Shown: piece after piece, positions 1 through 6,978 of the stretch
How positions within the stretch are numbered: the first letter of the stretch is position 1
Layout: every line of letters begins with the position of its first letter
Assembly: GCA_051866595.1 (NCBI GenBank)
Contig: JBJDXI010000001.1
Coordinates: forward strand, 1-23,950
Length of the DNA stretch: 23,950 nucleotides
Direction of reading: 5' to 3'
Origin: UBA7702 sp051866595
GTDB lineage: Bacteria; Bacillota; Dehalobacteriia; UBA7702
Made by a program: the position numbers and the translations under genes
The notes under the pieces: model-generated
What the model was told of the DNA's origin: nothing
What the model saw: only the letters and a program-made list of their open reading frames with translations
Databases searched by the model: none

Positions 1-195
1 AGCCTGATGTTCATTTCCAAAGACACCGCCCTGGATCTCATCGACCATTTCGGCGCCGACCACTTCTTCTTCGGTACCGACTTCCCCATGTGGGAACCGA
101 CGGAAGAGCTGAAACGCTTCAAGAACCTCGGCCTCTCCGAGGAAGAAGAGGAAATGATCTTCCACAAAAACTTCGAAGAATACTTCGGTATCTAA
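1..195 (+). CDS. Amidohydrolase family protein, C-terminal fragment
   Basis: Only the last 64 codons are inside the window; the frame is open to the left edge. The fragment contains GADHFFFGTDFPMW followed by an acidic helix and the ending NFEEYFGI. In amidohydrolase-2 (ACMSD-like) TIM-barrel hydrolases, the GTDxP motif near the C-terminus carries the metal/catalytic aspartate, and the final helices follow as here. The substrate cannot be deduced. The stop codon is followed within 6 bases by a strong terminator, so this is the last gene of its transcript. Confidence 0.75.
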   Translation, partial: SLMFISKDTALDLIDHFGADHFFFGTDFPMWEPTEELKRFKNLGLSEEEEEMIFHKNFEEYFGI

Positions 196-200
196 CACCA

Positions 201-235
201 ACGCCCATCGTTTTGAAAACGATGGGCGTTTTTAC
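201..235 (+). terminator. Intrinsic terminator after the amidohydrolase
   Basis: ACGCCCATCG (201-210) pairs perfectly with CGATGGGCGT (220-229) around a 9-base loop and is followed by a T-run. It lies directly behind the amidohydrolase stop codon. Confidence 0.9.
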
Positions 236-313
236 TTTCGGAGACAACGATGCTTTCACGGTATTTCAATACATATTTTGCATAGACAGGAACCAATTCA
301 TACCTTGCTCCAC

Positions 314-625
314 ACCGTTCCGTTTTGTTCTGCGGTTATTCGTTACTTTATTTGGCTGTTCAGTTACCGTTTAGAGTTTAACTACGGTTTAACATATCTT
401 TTTTTACGGTTCATATCTTTTGGGAGCTTGTTCTTTTTGGCGCAAAAAGAACCAAATACCCTCTAGGGCACAAGCACGTGGGGGTTTCGATTCCCCCACA
501 CCCCTAAAACGACTCGGGGACGAGTTCCCCGAGACCCCTCCCGGACTACCTCTCATCTCTTTGGTTCTTTTCTTTCTTTGTATTTTAATGCTTTTACTTT
601 TCCTCTATCTCTGTTTTCTTCTGTG
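314..625 (+). repeat. Hairpin-rich intergenic repeat, copy 1
   Basis: This stretch recurs in inverted orientation at 895-1252. In order it has an AT-rich conserved lead (about 314-425, including GTTCAGTTACCGTTTAGA), three hairpins and a pyrimidine-rich tail (about 545-625). Hairpin A pairs 430-439 with 443-452 (GTTCTTTTTG/CAAAAAGAAC). Hairpin B pairs 478-484 with 493-499 around loop TTTCGATT. Hairpin C pairs 513-519 with 527-533 (CTCGGGG/CCCCGAG). All three also form in the other copy, with paired base changes. No convincing protein or ribosome binding site is seen. It could be a dispersed intergenic element or a structured RNA. Confidence 0.75.
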
Positions 626-894
626 TTATGTATTTGTAGCGGCATCATACACCTATACAGTACGGTACTACCGTACCGTTGAGGATTCGGGAACCGTTAT
701 TTCATGAAGGAGTTCTTTTTAACCAAATAAAGTTACGATAACAAAATCCAAAGAATATTATTTCTTTCATCTTCGTATTAACTTTCTAAATATGTTTCCA
801 TATCGGTTATGGAAATTACAGTTCATCATATCGTTTCTGGAAACGGTATAACAGATCGGTACAGGTGTTTGATGCCGTTACCGTAAGGTTCAAT
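626..894. other. AT-rich spacer between the inverted repeat copies
   Basis: No gene is supported here. The stretch holds a short hairpin, CGGTAC TACC GTACCG, near 663-680, and several scattered ACCGTTA/GGTTA-like words similar to those in the flanking repeats. I see no promoter, Shine-Dalgarno site or open frame worth calling. Confidence 0.5.
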
Positions 895-1252
895 CAGAAA
901 AAAACAAAACTAAAGGAAAAGTAAAATATTTAAAGAACAGAGCGAAAAAAGAAAACAATGAACAATTAAGCAATCCTTGGGGGGTCTCGGGGGGTCGCGC
1001 CCCCGAGTCGTTTTAGGGTCCGGGGAATCGAAACCCCGGCAGTCTTGTGCCCTGTGGGTATTTGGTTCTTTTGCTGTCAAAAGAACAAGCTCCCAAAAGA
1101 TATGAACTGTAAAAAAGATATGTTAAACCGTAGTTAAAATCTAAACGGTAACTGAACGCCCAAATAAAGGAACTCGAAACCGCAATACAGAGCTGAACGG
1201 CAGCTGAACGCCCAAATAAAGGAACTCGAAACCGTAACACAAAATGAAACGG
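895..1252 (-). repeat. Hairpin-rich intergenic repeat, copy 2 (inverted)
   Basis: This is the reverse-complement counterpart of 314-625, lengthened by an internal 52-bp duplication. Hairpin A is at 1065-1086 (GTTCTTTTG/CAAAAGAAC), hairpin B at 1020-1039 (CCGGGG/CCCCGG around the same eight-base loop) and hairpin C at 986-1007 (CTCGGGGG/CCCCCGAG). Read on the minus strand, it ends in the same T/C-rich tail (about 955-895). The stem sequences differ from copy 1 but still pair. Confidence 0.75.
1145..1240 (-). repeat. 52-bp tandem duplication inside repeat copy 2
   Basis: Positions 1145-1188 and 1197-1240 are nearly identical 44-bp blocks with a period of 52 bp. Both contain TGAACGCCCAAATAAAGGAA and CTCGAAACCG and differ at only a few positions. 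Copy 1 of the large repeat has a single unit here. Confidence 0.85.
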
Positions 1253-1301
1253 CAAAAGAAACAGAGCAAATTTTCCGTAAATCCCCTTTCAACCTCAATA
1301 A

Positions 1302-1338
1302 AAACCAAACCGCTCCTTTTAAAGTGAAAAGAGCGGTT
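1302..1338 (-). terminator. Terminator of the metY-ferredoxin operon
   Basis: AACCGCTC (1308-1315) and GAGCGGTT (1331-1338) form the stem, extended inward by A/T pairs. On the minus strand it is followed by a T-run at 1305-1301. It lies 7 bases past the stop of the Fe/S membrane protein. The other side is also T-rich, so it may act in both directions. Confidence 0.8.
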
Positions 1339-1344
1339 CTTGTT

Positions 1345-1935
1345 TTATTCTTTTGTTGCCGCGAGTTTTTTGTGGTTTCTTGCTTTGCAGATGAGCTGGG
1401 TCATGGTGCCCATGGGGCAGTAGACGCACCAGGAGCGGGGTTTGAAGAGGATCATGGTGATGAGTCCCAGCAGGGTGGAGGTGAGCATCACGCCGTAGAA
1501 GCCGAAGGCGAACTGGGCCACCCAGGGCGCGAAGGAGGTGCCGTGATACGCCCAGTGCCAGGGGGCTTTGAACATCCAGAAGATGGTAACGGCTTCTTTG
1601 AGATCCGCGCCGGCAAAAACCAGATAGGTGTTCCAGAGCATCACGAAGAACATGGCAAAAAAGAAGATCAGGAAGCCGTAGCGGAAGCCTTTGCTCTTCA
1701 GCCAGCGGGGCACATCCTTTTTCCGGGAGAGGCCGAATCTTCCGCCCAGCAGAGCGAAGAACTGCCCCCGGTCGCAGTAGCGGTTGCAGAAGGCCTTACT
1801 GCCGCCGATGATGGCGATGAGCAGAGGAAGGAAAAAGGAGATCAGGCCGAGCCAGGCAAACATGATATTGAAAAAGCCCAGCGTAAAGTAGATGATGGTG
1901 AAGATCCACAGATAATCGTACCAATGTTTTTTCAT
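1345..1935 (-). CDS. Membrane 4Fe-4S binding protein (NapH/YccM-like)
   Basis: The 196-residue protein starts at MKKHWYDYLW. The ATG overlaps the TGA of the upstream ferredoxin gene (ATGA), so the two are probably translationally coupled. It has about four hydrophobic helices and two cysteine clusters: CNRYC (with DRGQFF) after the second helix and CVYCPMGTMTQLIC near the C-terminus. This layout resembles the polyferredoxin membrane subunits NapH, NosR and YccM, which pass electrons at the membrane. With the dicluster ferredoxin next door it probably forms a small electron-transfer module. Its partner is unknown, and a role in sulfur metabolism is suggested only by its position behind metY. 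Confidence 0.75.
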   Translation of the reverse strand: MKKHWYDYLWIFTIIYFTLGFFNIMFAWLGLISFFLPLLIAIIGGSKAFCNRYCDRGQFFALLGGRFGLSRKKDVPRWLKSKGFRYGFLIFFFAMFFVMLWNTYLVFAGADLKEAVTIFWMFKAPWHWAYHGTSFAPWVAQFAFGFYGVMLTSTLLGLITMILFKPRSWCVYCPMGTMTQLICKARNHKKLAATKE

Positions 1936-2129
1936 CCTTCTCTCACCTCCAGCGCGATAACGGTTCCGGGACATTCTTTGACGCATTTGCCGCAGCCCAC
2001 GCAGAGGGCAGGGTTCGGCTCGGCGTAAACGCCGTACTTTATCGTGATGGCCTCTTTGGGGCATACCTTTCGGCAGGCGCCGCAGGCCACGCAGTGGGAG
2101 CGATCCACCACGGCGAATTTCTTGCTCAT
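1932..2129 (-). CDS. Dicluster 4Fe-4S ferredoxin
   Basis: The 65-residue protein has two typical 4Fe-4S motifs, CVACGACRKVCP (residues about 13-24) and CVGCGKCVKECP (about 43-54). Each is of the CxxCxxCxxxCP type, so it is a 2[4Fe-4S] bacterial ferredoxin carrying low-potential electrons in the cytoplasm. AAAGGA lies about 10 bases before the ATG. It starts 28 bases after the metY stop with no terminator between, and overlaps the membrane Fe/S gene by 4 bases. metY-ferredoxin-membrane protein therefore looks like one transcript. Confidence 0.85.
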   Translation of the reverse strand: MSKKFAVVDRSHCVACGACRKVCPKEAITIKYGVYAEPNPALCVGCGKCVKECPGTVIALEVREG

Positions 2130-2157
2130 ATCGTTGTTTTCCTTTCTTATTTCCTTT

Positions 2158-3453
2158 TCAGGCCTGCGCCGCGGCGTCCAAAGCCTGGCTCAGGTCGGCG
2201 AGAATATCGTCAATATGCTCGGTGCCGATGGAAAGCCGCACCGTAGCCGGGGTGATACCACATTCCAGCAGTTCCTCTTCGTTCATCTGGGAATGGGTAG
2301 TGGAAGCGGGATGGATCACCAGAGATTTCACGTCGGCCACATTGGCGAGAAGGGAAAAGAGTTTCAGCGATTCGGTAAAGGTCTTGGCCTTGGCTTCGCC
2401 GCCTTTGATCTCCACGGTGAAGATACTGCCGCCGCCGTTGGGGAAGTATTTATCGTAAAGCTCCTTTTCCTTGCCGGTGGAGAGTGAGGGATGGTTCACC
2501 TTTTCCACCATGGGATGATCGTTGAGGAAAGATGCCACTTTCAGAGCGTTTTCCACATGGCGTTCCACCCGGAGAGAGAGGGTTTCCAGCCCCTGCAGCA
2601 GCATGAAGGAATGGAAGGGCGAAATCACCGCCCCCAGATCCCGCATGAGGGTACAGCGGATCTTGGTGGTAAAGGCGGCTTTCCCCGCCACTTCGGTAAA
2701 GACCACGCCGTGATAGTTGGGGTTGGGTTTGCAGAGACCGGGGAATTTATCGTTCTGGGCCCAGTCAAATTCGCCGCTTTCCACGATGACGCCGCCCATC
2801 ACCGTGCCGTGGCCGCCTATGAACTTGGTGGCGGAATGAACCACAATATCGGCGCCGTGTTCGATGGGACGCAGGAGATAAGGCGTAGCGAAGGTGCTGT
2901 CCACGATCAGAGGGATCCCGTGGCGATGAGCGATTTCCGCCACGGCTTCCATATCGATGAGGTTGCAGTTGGGGTTCCCCATGGATTCCATATACAGCGC
3001 CTTGGTGTTGGGACGAATGGCCTTTTCAAAGTTTTCGGCGTCACTGCCGTCCACAAAGGTGGTTTCAATGCCGTTTTCCGGCAGAGCGTTGGCGAAGTAG
3101 TTATAAGTGCCGCCGTAGATCGTCGCCGCGGAAACGATGTGGTCGCCGTTTAAGGCGATGTTGCGGACGGCGTAGTCGATGGCCGCCGCCCCGGAAGCCG
3201 TGGCCAGCGCCGCAGAGCCGCCCTCCAGCGCCGCCATACGCTTTTCAAACACATCGGAAGTGGGATTTTGCAGGCGGGTATAGATATTGCCCTCCTCGGT
3301 AAGGGCGAAGCGGTTGGCGGCCTGCTCGCTGTCTTTGAATACATAGGAAGTGGTGAGATACACCGGCACCGCCCGAGCGTCGGTTACGGGGTCGGCCTGT
3401 TCCTGACCGACATGGAGCTGTTTGGTCTCAAACTTGCATTGGCTGAAATCCAT
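2158..3453 (-). CDS. metY: O-acetylhomoserine sulfhydrylase (aminocarboxypropyltransferase)
   Basis: This 431-residue PLP enzyme of the Cys/Met metabolism family joins O-acetylhomoserine with sulfide (or methanethiol) to give homocysteine (or methionine). The PLP lysine is K210 in SATKFIGGHG, preceded by the cofactor-binding aspartate in PLIVDSTFATPYL (D185). The N-terminus TKQLHVGQ and the length match MetY rather than the shorter (about 380-residue) cystathionine gamma-synthase. AGAGGA lies about 8-10 bases before the ATG. It is next to metA, whose predicted product is its substrate. A GC-rich hairpin lies between the two genes. Confidence 0.92.
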   Translation of the reverse strand: MDFSQCKFETKQLHVGQEQADPVTDARAVPVYLTTSYVFKDSEQAANRFALTEEGNIYTRLQNPTSDVFEKRMAALEGGSAALATASGAAAIDYAVRNIALNGDHIVSAATIYGGTYNYFANALPENGIETTFVDGSDAENFEKAIRPNTKALYMESMGNPNCNLIDMEAVAEIAHRHGIPLIVDSTFATPYLLRPIEHGADIVVHSATKFIGGHGTVMGGVIVESGEFDWAQNDKFPGLCKPNPNYHGVVFTEVAGKAAFTTKIRCTLMRDLGAVISPFHSFMLLQGLETLSLRVERHVENALKVASFLNDHPMVEKVNHPSLSTGKEKELYDKYFPNGGGSIFTVEIKGGEAKAKTFTESLKLFSLLANVADVKSLVIHPASTTHSQMNEEELLECGITPATVRLSIGTEHIDDILADLSQALDAAAQA

Positions 3454-3481
3454 GGAAAGAGTCCTCTTTTCTTAAAAAAAT

Positions 3482-3519
3482 CATGAAAATACCGCGGCGC
3501 CGGCGGCGTCAGCGGTATT
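3482..3519 (-). terminator. Hairpin between metA and metY (terminator or attenuator)
   Basis: AATACCGC (3488-3495) pairs with GCGGTATT (3512-3519), with further GC pairing inside. On the minus strand it is followed by TTTTCATGATTTTTTT. It begins 5 bases past the metA stop. No promoter is evident between it and metY, so it may only partly terminate and set the metA:metY ratio. Confidence 0.65.
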
Positions 3520-3523
3520 GTTG

Positions 3524-4447
3524 TTATTTAAAGGTGTCAATCTGATTGAGATCGTAAGGCGTTGTCTGATAGACGAAGTAGTTGAGCCAGTTGGAATAAA
3601 GCAAATTGGCGGCGCTGCGCCAGGTCACGATAGGTTCCTTCGTATCGTCATCGTCGGGGAAATAGTTTTTCGGCACATCGATTTCAAGGCCGGCTTCTTT
3701 ATCCCGGAGATATTCCCGGCGGAGGGTATCGGCGTCGTATTCGGCGTGGCCCGTCACAAAGACCTGACGGCCTTCCTTCACCGTCACCACAAAGACACCG
3801 GCTTCTTTCGAGGAGGAAAGAATGTTCAGCTCCGGCACGGCTTCAATATCTTCTCTGAGCACCGTGGTATGGCGGGAATGGGGAATCATAAATTCATCGT
3901 CGAAGCCGCGGAAGAGAATGGAGCGTTTGTATTCCACCTCATGGGGAAAAACGCCGAAGAGCTTCTTTTCCAGGGGCACTTTCTTGATGCCGTAATGGTA
4001 ATAAAGCCCGGCCTGAGCCCCCCAGCAGATATGGAAAGTGCTGTGAACGTGAGTCTTGCTCCATTCCATGATCTCGGTGAGTTCATCCCAGTATTCCACT
4101 TCCTCAAATTCAATCTGCTCCACCGGCGCGCCGGTGATGATCATGCCGTCGAAGCGCTGATCCTTTACTTCCTCAAATCGTTTATAGAAGGCCAGCATAT
4201 GCTCTTCCGAGGTGTTTTTGGGAATGTGACTGGTCTGCAAAAGTTCCAGTTCCACCTGGAGAGGGGTGTTGCCGATGAGGCGGGCGATCTGGGTTTCCGT
4301 CACCACCTTGGTGGGCATGAGGTTGAGCATGAGGATCCGCAAAGGGCGCATATCCTGGGTGATGGCCCGGGTTTCCGTCATGACGAAAATATTTTCATTG
4401 TTCAGCGTTTTGGTCGCCGGTAATTTATTGGGGATTTTAATAGGCAT
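3524..4447 (-). CDS. metA: Homoserine O-acetyltransferase (MetA type)
   Basis: The 307-residue protein belongs to the glutamine-amidotransferase-like MetA family, which activates homoserine by acylation at the start of methionine synthesis. The nucleophile is C141 in HICWGAQ, and the TGHAEYD motif holds the catalytic His and Glu. Residue 110, in GAPVEQIEFEEVEYW, is Glu. It lies 31 residues before the cysteine, exactly where E. coli has G111 (succinyl-CoA) and acetyl-using Bacillus enzymes have Glu. Acetyl-CoA is therefore the predicted donor, which fits the adjacent metY. GGAGG lies 8 bases before the ATG. No SAM riboswitch fits in the short leader. Confidence 0.92.
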   Translation of the reverse strand: MPIKIPNKLPATKTLNNENIFVMTETRAITQDMRPLRILMLNLMPTKVVTETQIARLIGNTPLQVELELLQTSHIPKNTSEEHMLAFYKRFEEVKDQRFDGMIITGAPVEQIEFEEVEYWDELTEIMEWSKTHVHSTFHICWGAQAGLYYHYGIKKVPLEKKLFGVFPHEVEYKRSILFRGFDDEFMIPHSRHTTVLREDIEAVPELNILSSSKEAGVFVVTVKEGRQVFVTGHAEYDADTLRREYLRDKEAGLEIDVPKNYFPDDDDTKEPIVTWRSAANLLYSNWLNYFVYQTTPYDLNQIDTFK

Positions 4448-4482
4448 TCTGAACGCCTCCGATAAAATAAGGTATTAGAAAA

Positions 4483-4511
4483 ATCGTAACATTATTTATG
4501 AAAAATGTCAA
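4483..4511 (-). promoter_or_regulatory. Promoter of metA
   Basis: On the minus strand, TTGACA (4511-4506) is followed after exactly 17 bases by TACGAT (4488-4483). The -35 box begins just past the MATE stop codon. The predicted start gives a leader of about 28 bases, too short for a riboswitch. Confidence 0.75.
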
Positions 4512-4512
4512 A

Positions 4513-5910
4513 TCATTTCGCGCCGAGGGGGATATGGTCGATGATGTCCCGTTTCATCTTCATCAGGCAGATCACCGTCATCAGCAGACTCATCAGCTCG
4601 GCGATGGGGAAGCACCACCACACCGCTGTGAGTCCGAAGAATTTCGCCAGCAGAAAAGCGGCGGGCAAAAGCACCACCAGCTGGCGCATAACCGAAACGA
4701 CAAGGGAATAAACACCGTTGCCCAATGCCTGAAAGACGCCGCCGGTGATAATACAGAATCCGGCGATGAGGAAATGGGTGGAAATAATGCGCAGTGCCGG
4801 CACACCCATGGCCACCATCGTATCGGATGCGGAGAACATCTCCAGCAGAGGACGGGGGAAGAAAAGGAACAGAATCACGCCCACAGCCATAAGACATTCC
4901 GCCGCCGCCACCGAGAGTTTGAAGGCCGAAAGAATCCGCTTGCGGTTCCCGGCGCCGTAGTTATAGGCCACAATGGGGATCACGCCGCTGTTCAGACCGA
5001 AGATGGGCATAAAGATAATGCTCTGCAATTTATAGTACACGCCGAAAACCACCGCCGCCGTAGAGGAAAAGCTCATGAGAATCAGGTTCATGCCGTAATT
5101 CATCACCGACCCCACGGACTGCATCACAATGGAGGGCAGACCCACTTTGTAGATCCGGGCGATCATTCTTCCGTCGGGCTTCATGTTCTTAATGGAAAAA
5201 CGCAGGTCCTTATTGCATCGCAGGTTGAAAAAGAGCGCCAGCAGAGCGGCGGCCACCTGACCGACAACCGAAGCGAAGGCGGCGCCCAGCACCTCCATGC
5301 GGGGGAGAAACCCCACACCGAAGATGAACAGCGGGTCTAAAATAATATTGATAACGGCGCCGGTAGCCTGGGTGATCATGGTATAAAAGGAACGCCCCGT
5401 GGACTGGAGCAGACGTTCCAGCATGGCCTGGGAAAAGATGGCCGTGGAACATACGCAGAGGGTGGTGAGATACTGCACGCCGTAGGTGTAGATTTCCGGG
5501 TCGGCGCCGGCGGTCTGACTGGCGAAAAAAGGCTTTACGCAGGTAAGGCCGATCACCACAAAGACCAGAGAGCTCAAAAGCGCCAGCAGGAGACCGTTCA
5601 TCGCCGCTTTATCGGCTTTTTTGAAATTCTTTTCCCCCAGTGCCCGGGACAGCACGGCGTTGACGCCGACGCCGGTACCGCCGCTGACGGCGATCACCAG
5701 AATTTGCATGGGAAAGGCCAGAGAAACCGCGGCCAGGGCGTTTTCCGAGATCATGCCCACGAAAATGCTGTCCACGATATTATAAAGGGAAAGCACCAGC
5801 ATGGAGATCATCATCGGCAGGGAAACCGACATCAGCACTTTGGGAATGGGCAGTGTGCCCATGATATTTTCCGGCGGCGTTTCTTTCGCCTCCTTAAGAG
5901 AAGAAGTCAT
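4513..5910 (-). CDS. MATE family efflux transporter
   Basis: The protein has 465 residues from the start MTSSLKEAKE, chosen because AAAGGA lies 10 bases upstream; an in-frame ATG at 5976 lacks this. It has about twelve membrane helices and the MATE hallmarks GTLPIPKVLMSVSLPMMISM, LYNIVDSIFVGM and, halfway through, the pseudo-repeat KVGLPSIVMQSVGSVMNYGM. MATE proteins export drugs or metabolites using Na+ or H+; the substrate here cannot be told. It is probably monocistronic because metA downstream has its own promoter. Confidence 0.92.
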   Translation of the reverse strand: MTSSLKEAKETPPENIMGTLPIPKVLMSVSLPMMISMLVLSLYNIVDSIFVGMISENALAAVSLAFPMQILVIAVSGGTGVGVNAVLSRALGEKNFKKADKAAMNGLLLALLSSLVFVVIGLTCVKPFFASQTAGADPEIYTYGVQYLTTLCVCSTAIFSQAMLERLLQSTGRSFYTMITQATGAVINIILDPLFIFGVGFLPRMEVLGAAFASVVGQVAAALLALFFNLRCNKDLRFSIKNMKPDGRMIARIYKVGLPSIVMQSVGSVMNYGMNLILMSFSSTAAVVFGVYYKLQSIIFMPIFGLNSGVIPIVAYNYGAGNRKRILSAFKLSVAAAECLMAVGVILFLFFPRPLLEMFSASDTMVAMGVPALRIISTHFLIAGFCIITGGVFQALGNGVYSLVVSVMRQLVVLLPAAFLLAKFFGLTAVWWCFPIAELMSLLMTVICLMKMKRDIIDHIPLGAK

Positions 5911-5959
5911 ATTGAAAAATCCTTTCGGGAAATCATTTGTATCTGTTGTACAGTAATTT

Positions 5960-5988
5960 AGTTTAGCACGAAACAAATTTTATGTCAT
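5960..5988 (-). promoter_or_regulatory. Promoter of the MATE gene
   Basis: On the minus strand, ATGACA (5988-5983), 17 bases, then TAAACT (5965-5960), with TGC directly before the -10 (extended -10). It sits about 50 bases before the chosen start codon, which supports that start. Confidence 0.6.
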
Positions 5989-6029
5989 TTCAATATTTCC
6001 CCTAATTGAAAAAAACCACTGCAATATAA

Positions 6030-6060
6030 TCAACAAAGGGACGGCCTGAATCGCCGTCCC
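6030..6060 (-). terminator. Terminator of the macrodomain gene
   Basis: GGGACGGC (6038-6045) pairs with GCCGTCCC (6053-6060) around a 7-base loop. On the minus strand it is followed by a modest T-rich stretch. It lies 9 bases beyond the gene's stop. Confidence 0.75.
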
Positions 6061-6068
6061 CCGAATAT

Positions 6069-6695
6069 TCAGTTTTTTTCTTCCGTATCCGCCGGTTCCG
6101 TTGTCCGGGACCGCAGGTTTTCCAAAAACCGCCGGTTCCGCACCATGAAACAGCACCGCCCCCCGGCGGAGCCGTTTTTTTCACGGAGATCCTCGGAAAA
6201 ATCTTCTCTTTTCAGCGCGAGGGCCCCGGCGTCCCCATCAAAAAGTACCAGATAAACCTCCATCTCATGGACAGACAGAAAATCACCGATGGCTTCTTTG
6301 GCACATTCCAGCGCTTTGTCCTTGGGGAAACCGTAGATTCCCGAAGAGATCAGGGGAAAGGCCACGGAGTGACAGCGGTGTTCCTCCGCCAGCAGGAGAG
6401 CGTTCCGATAACATTCCTTCAAAAGCTCCGCCTCTCCTTCGCCGCCGCCCCGCCAGACGGGGCCCACGGCGTGAATCACGTATTTCGCTTTCAGTGCGAA
6501 GCCCTCCGTCAAAACGGCGTGTCCCGTTTCACAGTGTCCCAAAGCAGCGCAGGCCCGCTCCAGATCCTCATAACCCGCCGCGGCGAAAATCGCGCCGCAG
6601 ACGCCGCCGCCGGGACGCAAACCGCTGTTGGCGGCGTTGACCACGGCGTCGGTCTCCATTTCCGTCAGGTCGCCGGATACGATATGAAAAGCCAC
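6069..6695 (-). CDS. Macrodomain protein (ADP-ribose or O-acetyl-ADP-ribose hydrolase type)
   Basis: Residues 1-165 form a macrodomain. VSGDLTEMETDAVVNAANSG carries the ADP-ribose-binding Asp and Asn residues, GGGVCGAIFAAAG (29-41) is the glycine loop, and ISSGIYGFP (about 116-124) is the phosphate-binding loop. Relatives remove ADP-ribose from proteins or deacetylate O-acetyl-ADP-ribose in the cytoplasm. The start is GTG, with GGAGG 8 bases upstream; no suitable ATG is near. The last roughly 45 residues (after KREDFSEDLRE) are charged, go beyond the core fold and look disordered. It is monocistronic, with its own consensus promoter and terminator. Confidence 0.88.
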   Translation of the reverse strand: MAFHIVSGDLTEMETDAVVNAANSGLRPGGGVCGAIFAAAGYEDLERACAALGHCETGHAVLTEGFALKAKYVIHAVGPVWRGGGEGEAELLKECYRNALLLAEEHRCHSVAFPLISSGIYGFPKDKALECAKEAIGDFLSVHEMEVYLVLFDGDAGALALKREDFSEDLREKNGSAGGRCCFMVRNRRFLENLRSRTTEPADTEEKN

Positions 6696-6721
6696 AGCCT
6701 CATCCTCCTCTCTGTTTTTTC

Positions 6722-6750
6722 ATTATAGGCTCTCATCCAAAGGCTGTCAA
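6722..6750 (-). promoter_or_regulatory. Perfect consensus promoter of the macrodomain gene
   Basis: On the minus strand, TTGACA (6750-6745), exactly 17 bases, then TATAAT (6727-6722). Both boxes match the sigma-70/sigma-A consensus at 6/6. The start codon follows about 27 bases after the -10. Confidence 0.92.
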
Positions 6751-6755
6751 CGCGT

Positions 6756-6790
6756 AAAAGTGCGGAGGACGCCGGTTTGGCGCCCTCCGC
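6756..6790 (-). terminator. Terminator-like hairpin before the macrodomain promoter
   Basis: GCGGAGG (6762-6768) pairs with CCTCCGC (6784-6790), with additional inner GC pairs. On the minus strand it is followed by ACTTTTACG. It would insulate the macrodomain promoter from upstream transcription. Confidence 0.6.
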
Positions 6791-6878
6791 GGTGAAAGAA
6801 ATATTTCCCGGGTGAATACCCTGGGAGAATTCTTATCCCCGATTTGACCTTTCAGGAATAAGAAAACGAAAACCGATA

Positions 6879-6913
6879 GAAAAAATCAGTGCCGTACAGG
6901 CGATACGACACTG
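6879..6913 (-). terminator. Terminator of the YdcF-like gene
   Basis: CAGTGCCGTA (6887-6896) pairs with TACGACACTG (6904-6913), with one G-T pair. On the minus strand it is followed by ATTTTTT. It is 65 bases past the YdcF-like stop. Confidence 0.85.
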
Positions 6914-6978
6914 GTGATGATTGGATTATTATACTATATTCTGTCCGATTTTGCAAGAAATTGTTGAAACAAATCCGT

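Noticed and set aside
478..500. tRNA T-arm in the intergenic repeat (loop TTTCGATT)
   Set aside because: Only a T-arm-like hairpin is present; no acceptor, D or anticodon arms can be built around it in either copy.
1013..1255. 80-codon open frame on the minus strand, similar to a plus-strand frame at 278-466
   Set aside because: Both lie in the inverted repeat copies. The similarity comes from the repeat itself, there is no Shine-Dalgarno site, and hairpins interrupt them.
1324..2028. Long plus-strand open frame (234 codons) opposite the Fe/S membrane protein gene
   Set aside because: It is antisense to two clear Fe/S genes, has a biased composition rich in G, E and H, and no ribosome binding site: a shadow of GC-rich third positions.
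4448..4512. SAM riboswitch before metA
   Set aside because: The promoter at 4511-4483 leaves a leader of only about 28 bases, too short for any SAM class.
4498..5340. 280-codon plus-strand frame opposite the MATE gene, rich in His and Gln
   Set aside because: It is the antisense shadow of a clear transporter; composition is typical of reverse-complemented hydrophobic codons.
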